Below, one piece after another: positions 14,199 to 20,092 of a DNA stretch of 20,875 bases (its first letter is position 1; every line of letters starts with the position of its first letter). The notes under the pieces are model-generated. The model was not told the DNA's origin, searched no databases, and saw nothing but the letters and a program-made list of their open reading frames with translations. The DNA comes from an uncultured Bacilli bacterium (GTDB lineage: Bacteria > Bacillota_I > Bacilli_A > RF39 > UBA660): NCBI GenBank assembly GCA_949280095.1, contig CASDHD010000012.1, positions 1-20,875 on the forward strand, written 5' to 3'. A program made the translations under genes and the position numbers.

Positions 14199-15059
14199 AT
14201 GACCAATCAAATTCTAATTAAAGAAATCAATATGCAAAATGATTGTATGTTCAAAGCAGTGATGTGTAGTCCCAATAATCGTGAAATGGTAGTGGATGTT
14301 TTACATGCTTTTACTAAGATTGAGAAAAAACTTTTATACAATGCAACTTATATTGGAGGAGAAGAAATTGTAAAAAAGAATATGGTACAAAAAAGACAAT
14401 CCGTAGATATGACCATTAAGATACAAAGCAATCAGCAAATTATAGTAGAAATGAACCAACACTCTGCAACTAGTATCTTTGAAAAAAATACTTTATATTC
14501 CTTTTCTAAAATTGTAGAAAATACAAGAAGTTCTAAAAAAATAGAATATCCCAAAATTATTCTTATTAATATTAATAACTTCAATAGATTTCAAACAGAT
14601 CAAGCTATACTAGAATTTAAATTAAGAGATAAAGAAGGGAATATAGAACCCGAGTTTTATGAATCTATTCATTTTGTTATTGCAAATGTAAAAAAATCTT
14701 CCTATAATGTTGACAACGAATTAAAGAAATTTTCTAATTTTTTAAAGAAAAAGACAACATTAGGAGAATTAGAAAGAGAATTTAAAGGAGACGAGAAATA
14801 CATGGCTGCAATAAGAACAGTGAAAGAATTAGCAACTGATCCTGAGTTTTCAGGCTACTATGATGTAGAGTAAGCCCATCGCCAAGAAATAGAAGGAGTT
14901 AAAGCATTTGCAATGGAACAAGGAATACATAAAGGTGAAAAACAGAAAGAAAAGGAAATAGTTAAAAAAATGCTTACAAAAGGTTTTTCAGCAAAAGATA
15001 TTATAGAACTTAGTGGAATGTCAATAGAGGAAATCAACCATTTAAAAGATAGTGCGTAA
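14199..15059 (+). pseudogene. Rpn/PD-(D/E)XK nuclease-family transposase, broken by an in-frame stop
   Basis: The first 224 residues match the Rpn/PDDEXK_2 transposase-associated nuclease family: an N-terminal NDCMFKAVM, then SVDMTIKIQ (D70) and IIVEMNQHS (E84, with Asn86 where Gln or Lys is usual), and YSFSKIVENTRSSKKIEYPKIILI. A TAA at 14871-14873 interrupts the frame. Reading on in the same frame gives AHRQEIEGVKAFAMEQGIHKGE and a C-terminal helical domain (MLTKGFSAKDIIELSGMSIEEI) that is normal for this family, ending at 15059. The gene is therefore a full-length member of about 286 codons with one nonsense codon. The start has AAGGAG. The last 18 bp overlap the end of rodA on the other strand. 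Truncated but active N-terminal nuclease cannot be excluded. Confidence 0.8.
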
Positions 15060-16172
15060 TTTCTTTTGACATGTAATAGGTTCTTTTTTTGTTATATTTA
15101 AAATAATACCAATAAAAATAAAATAGACAAACATATTAGATCCACCATAAGAAAGAAAAGGAAGAGGAATACCCATAATAGGAGCAAGACCCAAATTCAT
15201 AAAAATATTTTGGATTTGTTGAAACAAGAACAAGAAAAGAAAACCATGAAGAAAACATTTATATTCTGTTTGTTTTACAGAAAAATAACGACTTATAAAG
15301 AAGCCATTCATGATAAAAAAAGTAAATAAAAGAACAGCACCGCCCACAAAACCAAACATCGATAAAAATAAGGTAAAAGCAAAATCAGTTGGAAATTCTG
15401 GTACATAAAGAAGTTCCTTTTGAATTCCGTGCCCGAATATTCCAGCATTTCCAATGGTTGTTAATGCATTATTCAGTTGCATGCCACTACCATCATTAAA
15501 ATGAATAAGCCGATCCATTCGATAAAAGAAACTAGTTCCAATAAGGCTAATTAACATATCTTGTTGAAAGAAATATAAATAGAAAAAAACACCACCAAGT
15601 GAAATAACACATAAAAAAGCAAGAACAAACCATCTTTTTCTAATTCCAGAAACAAATAATACAGCAATAAGTAAGAGTAAATACATCATAATAGCTCCAG
15701 TATCTGGCTCTAAAAAAACTAAAATACTAGGAATAAGAACAACTAGGACGCATTTAACTATATAAAAAAATTCTTTCTTTTTTTCATTAAGTTGAAAATC
15801 GTTTGTAAGTTTAGCTAAGTAAAGCAGTAGAGCAATTTTCATAAATTCGCTCGGTTGAAAATTAAAAATCTTAAAAGAAAACCAAGCTCTAGCACCATTT
15901 ACTTCATGACCAAACACTAAAACCAAGAGTAATAGAAAAACACCCAAAAGATAAAAATAAAAACTATAGCGAAACAAAAACTTTACCTTTATTTTTTGTA
16001 AAAGAAAAAGAATAAGAAAACCAACGAAAAACCATAAAATTTGTTTTACAAGATGACTTGTATAAAGTTCTTTAACAAAACGAGACTCAAACATGCAAAA
16101 GAAACTAGCAATCATGAGAACAACTAGAGGAATAAAAAAGAATAAATTGTACTTATCTATAAATCTTTTCAT
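15042..16172 (-). CDS. rodA: FtsW/RodA/SpoVE-family peptidoglycan polymerase
   Basis: The 376-residue membrane protein of the SEDS family has about 10 hydrophobic segments. Diagnostic regions are NGARAWFSF followed by FQPSEFMKIALLLYLAK, the EPDTGA segment, and near the end PIMGIPLPFLSYGGSNM. SEDS proteins polymerise glycan strands from lipid II with a partner penicillin-binding protein. RodA (elongation), FtsW (division) and SpoVE (spore cortex) cannot be separated by eye, so the symbol is tentative; no partner PBP is adjacent. The ATG at 16172 is used; a TTG at 16190 would add six residues, and neither has a good ribosome binding site. Its final 18 bp overlap the remnant of the Rpn-family pseudogene. 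Confidence 0.85.
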   Translation of the reverse strand: MKRFIDKYNLFFFIPLVVLMIASFFCMFESRFVKELYTSHLVKQILWFFVGFLILFLLQKIKVKFLFRYSFYFYLLGVFLLLLVLVFGHEVNGARAWFSFKIFNFQPSEFMKIALLLYLAKLTNDFQLNEKKKEFFYIVKCVLVVLIPSILVFLEPDTGAIMMYLLLLIAVLFVSGIRKRWFVLAFLCVISLGGVFFYLYFFQQDMLISLIGTSFFYRMDRLIHFNDGSGMQLNNALTTIGNAGIFGHGIQKELLYVPEFPTDFAFTLFLSMFGFVGGAVLLFTFFIMNGFFISRYFSVKQTEYKCFLHGFLFLFLFQQIQNIFMNLGLAPIMGIPLPFLSYGGSNMFVYFIFIGIILNITKKEPITCQKKLRTIF

Positions 16173-16228
16173 ATTTTTAGTATGCAACAAATTAAAGAAA
16201 AAATCATAAAATGTATCGAGGTGTTCTT

Positions 16229-16522
16229 ATGAGTAAAAATTTACCAAATGTATATGCTGTTCCCATTACTAAAAAGATGACAAATAACAAAGAAACATAC
16301 AAAAGTTTCGAGGTCGATGGTGACAGGAGTTCTTCTGTGAGTGTAGGGGAAATCAATAAAATATTTAATGACAAAACCCATGTTTATAAAACAAAAGTTC
16401 AAATTACAACACGTAAAGGTATTGAAACAGTAGAAGTAGTAGGACTTGTAAAAAATGCATTACTTACATTATCTGGAGAAAGTATTAATATCGAAGACAT
16501 TTTAGACATAAAAAAAGTGTAG
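16229..16522 (+). CDS. Hypothetical protein, 97 aa
   Basis: Not recognised. The protein is small, soluble and probably beta-rich: residues 1-20 MSKNLPNVYAVPITKKMTNN, then KSFEVDGDRSSSVSVGEINKIF, VYKTKVQITTRKGIETVEVVG and a C-terminal helix-strand NIEDILDI. It has no signal peptide or membrane segment. The ATG at 16229 is preferred over 16211 because GAGGTG lies 5 nt upstream. It is divergent from rodA, 56 bp apart, and converges on the EIIB gene, sharing the hairpin at 16516-16532, which has a T-run only in the minus direction. Confidence 0.6.
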   Translation: MSKNLPNVYAVPITKKMTNNKETYKSFEVDGDRSSSVSVGEINKIFNDKTHVYKTKVQITTRKGIETVEVVGLVKNALLTLSGESINIEDILDIKKV

Positions 16523-16532
16523 AAACTACACT
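16510..16532 (-). terminator. Terminator of the EIIB gene
   Basis: AGTGTAG and CTACACT form a perfect 7-bp stem with a 3-nt loop (16516-16532), followed on the minus strand by seven T. The left arm contains the stop codon of the plus-strand gene. Confidence 0.75.
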
Positions 16533-16848
16533 ATAAAATTTCATCAATATATTTTTTTAACTGTCTTGCATCTTTACCAAAAATGATTTTTAATTGATTG
16601 TCGATTTCGACAATTCCTTTTGCACCTAGCTTTTGTATATTATCCTTATCAACAACAGATACATCTTTTAAAATTACTTTAAAACGCGACATATTACATT
16701 CAGCATTAACAATGTTATCTTTGCCACCTAAATAATTTATAAGTTTATTTGCTTCTACACTAAAATCTCTTTTCATTAATTTTATAACAACTAAAGAAAT
16801 AATAACTAAAACACCAAGTATAATTAAATATTGAATCCATGTTTCCAT
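16531..16848 (-). CDS. Orphan membrane-tethered PTS EIIB domain protein, 105 aa
   Basis: One transmembrane helix (about residues 5-25) is followed by a glucose-type PTS EIIB domain: INYLGGKDNIVNAECNMSRFKV, with Cys51 at the phosphorylated-cysteine position, then KLGAKGIVEIDNQLKIIFG and KKYIDEIL. A normal EIIB is fused to, or encoded beside, an EIIC permease and receives phosphate from EIIA; neither is present here. The protein could accept phosphate from a general EIIA or act as a regulator or decoy. The ATG at 16848 is preferred over a GTG at 16857 because AGGTGAT lies just before it. A minus-strand terminator follows directly. Confidence 0.75.
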   Translation of the reverse strand: METWIQYLIILGVLVIISLVVIKLMKRDFSVEANKLINYLGGKDNIVNAECNMSRFKVILKDVSVVDKDNIQKLGAKGIVEIDNQLKIIFGKDARQLKKYIDEIL

Positions 16849-16911
16849 AATAATCACCTATTAAAATTATACAACAAAAAACTATTTTTTAAAACATTTT
16901 TGAAAACAAGC

Positions 16912-16938
16912 ACTATTTTTTCGAACTATCATAAATTA
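16912..16938 (+). promoter_or_regulatory. SigK-like promoter of the cotZ-like gene
   Basis: AC (16912-16913), a 16-bp spacer and CATAAATTA (16930-16938) fit the mother-cell SigK pattern AC-N16/17-CATANNNTA. The start would be near 16945, 24 nt before the ATG of a coat gene whose B. subtilis relatives are SigK-dependent. Confidence 0.6.
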
Positions 16939-16968
16939 TTAATGAGAATACAGGAAAGGGTGAATGAT

Positions 16969-17409
16969 ATGTGTAATAAAGAAAACAATAATGAAAATGC
17001 AAGTTGTATTGCTGAAATTCTAAATGTAATACTAGTTCTTCAACAAAATGCATGTCCAGAATCATGTTTAGATTCTTGTGATAGACCAGTTTTAGGTGGA
17101 GGACCTAACTGTCTAATATGTAATACTAGACCAATAATGCTTTACACTTGTTGTGGTAATGGAACTCCTTGGAGTATGCCAACAACAAAAGATTCAACAG
17201 CAACTTGTACAGAAGCAAGCGCTACATGCTCAAATGTATTTAGAGTAGAAAAAGTAGATGGAAATTGCTGTACTTGTCGAGTACTAGCAGACAATCCAGA
17301 TACAACAAGTCTAAATCCATACATCGCAACAAGCTCATTTTTTACAATTAGTCTAGATTGCATTTGTGCAATAAGATGCTTAACGGATACATTCGTTGAA
17401 TGTGTATAA
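16969..17409 (+). CDS. cotZ: Spore coat/exosporium protein, CotZ/CotY family
   Basis: The 146-residue Cys-rich protein (about 18 Cys) has family landmarks: an N-terminal region with CIAEILNVILVLQQNACPESC, a central VFRVEKVDGNCCTCRVL, and a C-terminal FFTISLDCICAIRCL, which match CotZ/CotY/ExsY from memory. These proteins self-assemble through disulfides in the outer crust of the coat or the exosporium. The middle GGPNCLICNTRPIMLYTCCGNG is also typical. The ATG at 16969 follows AAAGGGTGA. Its SigK-like promoter and own terminator indicate a single-gene unit expressed late in the mother cell. Confidence 0.85.
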   Translation: MCNKENNNENASCIAEILNVILVLQQNACPESCLDSCDRPVLGGGPNCLICNTRPIMLYTCCGNGTPWSMPTTKDSTATCTEASATCSNVFRVEKVDGNCCTCRVLADNPDTTSLNPYIATSSFFTISLDCICAIRCLTDTFVECV

Positions 17410-17427
17410 AGACCAAACGGTCTTTTT
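17408..17427 (+). terminator. Terminator of the cotZ-like gene
   Basis: AAAGACC pairs with GGTCTTT across the loop AAAC and runs into T residues, directly after the stop codon. Confidence 0.75.
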
Positions 17428-17437
17428 CTTTTGCAAT

Positions 17438-17464
17438 AAAAAAGCAAGGAACAAATTCCATTGC
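17438..17464 (-). terminator. Terminator of the minus-strand metallophosphoesterase operon
   Basis: On the minus strand GCAA and GGAA pair with TTCC and TTGC (one bulged base, 4-nt loop), followed by six T (17438-17443). Confidence 0.75.
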
Positions 17465-17469
17465 AATTT

Positions 17470-18366
17470 CTAATACTGGTATAAACGGTACAAATTAATA
17501 GAAGGAGGATTTAAGAAACGAGCATTATATTTATAAGTTCCAAGCCCACTCGATATATACATTTTTACATCTTGTTTGTTATAGTATACACTTTCATAGT
17601 TTTCTACACCGTTTTGTTTAAGTAGAGTACCTCCAAAAGGTAGAGGCATTAAACCTTTTAAAGTATGCCCAGCGAGGATTAAATTTGGTTTTACAAAACG
17701 ATTTAAAAGTTCATCCAGAATAATAGGTTCATGATTCAACCAAATTTTATAAGCACTACTTATATCTTCATAATTAGTATTTGCCATTTCTATATCATTT
17801 TCTTTTTCTAATAGAGAGTTTGTTCCTAGGAAAAGCAGTGGATCATTTCCACCATAGTAGAACAAATCACTCTTATTATTTAAAATCATAAAGTTAGCAC
17901 TTTCCATAATTTCCATGTAACTATTTTTATCTATATAGTCGTTATCTCCAATAACAGCATATTTTTTATAGGTCGCTGTAAGTTTACTTAAAACTTCTTT
18001 TAATTTGTTTTTTGCATCATCATTTAATTGAATGGTACTATTAAATAAATCACCTGTAAAAACCAAAATATCGGGTTTTAATTGATTGATTTTTGTAACC
18101 ATTTTTTCTAACTTTTTTTCATTCATCGTACTCCCATATAAAATATCAGAAAAGTGAACAATTTTGATTCCATGAAAAGAATAGGGAAGATTATTATCTA
18201 TAATCGCATATTCATGAGTAACAAGCATATTTGGCTCTATAAAATGAATATAAAGATAAAATAAAATTCCTAATAAAATCAAAATAATACCAAATAATTT
18301 AAAAGGATTTCTTTTTTTCTCTTTTTCTTTAACTGGCTGATTTTCTATTTCTTGAAATTCTTCCAT
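17470..18366 (-). CDS. Membrane-anchored metallophosphoesterase-fold protein with degraded active site
   Basis: The 298-residue protein has a charged N-terminus, one membrane helix (about 24-43) and then a calcineurin-type phosphoesterase domain of the YkuE/YaeI type. Block order is preserved but metal ligands are missing. SDLHxG is HFSDILYG (D74 kept, His replaced by Leu76). GDxxN is TGDLFNS (D106 kept). GNHD is GDND (140-143; both Asn and catalytic His changed). The single His block is LNHEP (H212 kept). GHTH is GHTL (H234 kept, second His is Leu236). A normal two-metal centre seems unlikely, so it may be a pseudoenzyme or bind one metal. It is the last gene of a three-gene operon; AGGAGT lies in the end of the CPBP gene, 3 nt separating stop and start. 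Confidence 0.78.
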   Translation of the reverse strand: MEEFQEIENQPVKEKEKKRNPFKLFGIILILLGILFYLYIHFIEPNMLVTHEYAIIDNNLPYSFHGIKIVHFSDILYGSTMNEKKLEKMVTKINQLKPDILVFTGDLFNSTIQLNDDAKNKLKEVLSKLTATYKKYAVIGDNDYIDKNSYMEIMESANFMILNNKSDLFYYGGNDPLLFLGTNSLLEKENDIEMANTNYEDISSAYKIWLNHEPIILDELLNRFVKPNLILAGHTLKGLMPLPFGGTLLKQNGVENYESVYYNKQDVKMYISSGLGTYKYNARFLNPPSINLYRLYQY

Positions 18367-18369
18367 TTT

Positions 18370-19092
18370 TTATACTCCTATAAAATGCATAATAAGGATT
18401 AGAAGAACCGAAATAGAATTATGAAGCATATGTGGAATAGCAGAAGAGAATATATTGTCTGTTTCGTAATAAGCTTTTGCAAAAAAGAAACCTAGAGAAC
18501 CATAAGGAATAATAAATAAGAATTCACTGATATGGGCCATAATATTGGCAAACGTATACTCATCAAGAGCAGTTGTCACATGTAATCCACCAAAGATAAT
18601 AGCAGAAAATAATGCAAATACAATTTTCTTATCAAATGCTTTACGAAGTCCATAACGAAAAACTAATTCTTCTAAAAAAGGTCCAAAGAAAATAATAGTT
18701 GGAATTGCATACAAAGGAGCAGATAAAAGTACTTGTCTTGTTTCTTGTTCATTTACAGCAATATTTCCTATTAAAGAAGAAACAATAAGATTTGAAACCA
18801 TCATGACAATCAAACCATATCCCCAATACGACAATCCTTTATTTAAATATTTTTTAGGCTCATGAATAAACTCTTTAAATTGTCTAAAAATATCCTTATG
18901 AACAATTAATAAAATGACTAAAAAAGTAAAAGCATAAATACCTAAATAAGCTAGATTTTGAATCCAAAAATTTTCACTTTGTGCTGGCTTTTGTAAAAGA
19001 TAAGAAAACACAAGAGGACAAACTAAAATATAAAGAATGAATAGAATAATACTAAACAAAATCCCCTTAATAAACTTTATACATTTTTCCAT
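18370..19092 (-). CDS. CPBP-family intramembrane metalloprotease (CAAX/Abi type)
   Basis: A 240-residue polytopic membrane protein (about 7-8 helices) with the CPBP motifs: GPFLEELVFRYGLRK (E141, E142, R146; EExxxR), FGGLH (H171) and HMLHN (H221, N225). These residues form the intramembrane glutamate-dependent protease site. Bacterial members process peptides or take part in bacteriocin immunity or signalling; the substrate is unknown here. The ATG at 19092 begins one base after the stop of the thioredoxin-like gene (TAATATG), suggesting re-initiation. An ATG at 19104 inside the upstream gene would add four residues but has no properly spaced ribosome binding site. Confidence 0.82.
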   Translation of the reverse strand: MEKCIKFIKGILFSIILFILYILVCPLVFSYLLQKPAQSENFWIQNLAYLGIYAFTFLVILLIVHKDIFRQFKEFIHEPKKYLNKGLSYWGYGLIVMMVSNLIVSSLIGNIAVNEQETRQVLLSAPLYAIPTIIFFGPFLEELVFRYGLRKAFDKKIVFALFSAIIFGGLHVTTALDEYTFANIMAHISEFLFIIPYGSLGFFFAKAYYETDNIFSSAIPHMLHNSISVLLILIMHFIGV

Positions 19093-19093
19093 A

Positions 19094-19537
19094 TTAATCC
19101 ACATATCCTAAAGTTTGTAATTTATCTTTTATTTTGTCCTTTGTAGCATATCCAACAATTCGATTTAAAGTGGTTGTCTCTTCACCATCAATAAAAAACA
19201 TAGTAGTAGGTGTACCAGAAAAGTTTGCGTATCTTGTTAAAGTAGAATGTTCTTCTTCACTTAAATTAGATATATTTAAAGTATAGGCTTTATAATCTAT
19301 TTCTTTTAACGTACGATTTAATTCAGGAAGATATTGCTCACAATGGCTGCATCCAGTTTGGGTAACCACAAGAACGAATCTCTCTTTATTGTCAATCTTT
19401 TCTTGGAGTTCTTGTATACCAATAGAAATTAAATTTGAATAGGCATCCTTTTTAAAAGCAAGAGTATACACCAAAAAAACACCAAAGAGTACAACAAGTG
19501 CTACAATTCCATACAAAATTATATTTTTATTTTTCAT
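19094..19537 (-). CDS. Membrane-anchored thioredoxin-like protein
   Basis: The 147-residue protein has an N-terminal membrane helix (about 6-28) and an external thioredoxin-fold domain with the active-site sequence QTGCSHCEQY (C63, C66) and the cis-proline loop SGTPTT (P110). The CSHC motif suggests a thiol-disulfide enzyme or thiol-handling protein outside the membrane rather than cytoplasmic thioredoxin. It is the first gene of the operon with the CPBP protease and metallophosphoesterase-fold protein. The ribosome binding site is GTGGTGAT, 5 nt before the ATG. The promoter is at 19555-19583. Confidence 0.8.
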   Translation of the reverse strand: MKNKNIILYGIVALVVLFGVFLVYTLAFKKDAYSNLISIGIQELQEKIDNKERFVLVVTQTGCSHCEQYLPELNRTLKEIDYKAYTLNISNLSEEEHSTLTRYANFSGTPTTMFFIDGEETTTLNRIVGYATKDKIKDKLQTLGYVD

Positions 19538-19554
19538 TTAAAATCACCACTTAA

Positions 19555-19583
19555 AATATACCACAGTTTCCCTGTAATGGCAA
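19555..19583 (-). promoter_or_regulatory. Promoter of the thioredoxin/CPBP/phosphoesterase operon
   Basis: On the minus strand TTGCCA (19578-19583) and TATATT (19555-19560) are 17 bp apart, about 18-46 bp upstream of the first ATG. The spacer contains the small dyad ACAG-N5-CTGT. Confidence 0.65.
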
Positions 19584-19660
19584 TTTTCTGGTACAAATTT
19601 CACAGCAAAAAAAGGAAATTCCTAATTCGCGTTGTAAATATATATGTAGGAGGTAAAAAT

Positions 19661-20092
19661 ATGAATTATTTTATAGAGATTGAATCGTTTATTAAAAAGA
19701 ATGAAATAAGTAAAAAAGTAAGAGTACTTGAAGAGAATCAAAGTACTTTAGAAAACTATTGGAATATTGGAAGACTCTTAGTAGAGGCACAAGGTGGAGA
19801 AAAAAGAGCTAAGTATGGTAATGGTTTAATTAAAGAGTGGTCTATCAAATACGCAGAAAAATATGGAAGTGGGTATGATTATACAAATTTATCTAGATTT
19901 AGACAGTTTTATTTAGCATTTCCAATAATTGGTCCAGTGGCCCAATTATCTTGGACTAATATTGTGAAAATTTTGCCAATTAAAGATCAAAACAAGAGAA
20001 ATTACTATGTTAACGTGTGTATTAGCAAAAATTTATCTAAAAGAGAGTTAATTAAAGAAATCAAAAATAACTCTTATGTACATAGAAATTGA
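19661..20092 (+). CDS. DUF1016 N-terminal domain protein lacking its nuclease domain (tandem copy 1)
   Basis: The 143 residues correspond to the N-terminal domain of YhcG/DUF1016 proteins (TLENYWNIGRLLVEAQ, KYGNGLIKEWS, RFRQFYLAFP, LSWTNIVKILPI, RNYYVNVC). Such proteins normally continue into a PD-(D/E)XK nuclease domain; here the frame ends right after KNNSY with VHRN and a stop, and the second, near-identical gene starts inside that end (17-bp overlap). The ribosome binding site GTAGGAGGT supports the ATG at 19661. The product is either a remnant from a partial tandem duplication or a free N-terminal domain that could pair with the full-length neighbour. It contains an imperfect palindrome at 19925-19949. 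Confidence 0.75.
   Translation: MNYFIEIESFIKKNEISKKVRVLEENQSTLENYWNIGRLLVEAQGGEKRAKYGNGLIKEWSIKYAEKYGSGYDYTNLSRFRQFYLAFPIIGPVAQLSWTNIVKILPIKDQNKRNYYVNVCISKNLSKRELIKEIKNNSYVHRN
19706..19818 (+). repeat. 113-bp direct repeat, copy 1
   Basis: Identical base for base to 20115-20227, at an offset of 409 bp. It encodes the first conserved block of the DUF1016 N-terminal domain. Outside it the two genes diverge quickly, especially downstream. Confidence 0.9.
19925..19949 (+). repeat. Imperfect 25-bp palindrome in DUF1016 copy 1
   Basis: Arms ATAATTGGTCC and GGCCCAATTAT (11 bp, one mismatch that is a G-U pair in RNA) flank the triplet AGT. It encodes part of AFPIIGPVAQLSW, the same protein position as the palindrome in copy 2. 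Confidence 0.75.

Noticed and set aside
16201..16212. CATAAAATG with AC 16 bp upstream as a SigK-type promoter for the 97-aa gene
   Set aside because: The last position is TG rather than TA and the implied start would fall in the ribosome binding site.
16858..16968. Upstream extension of the cotZ-like frame from 16831
   Set aside because: It would run through the SigK-like promoter and lacks a ribosome binding site; AAAGGGTGA precedes the ATG at 16969.
17142..17447. Minus-strand frame of 101 codons over the cotZ-like gene
   Set aside because: It runs through both terminators and a clearly recognised coat gene; no ribosome binding site.
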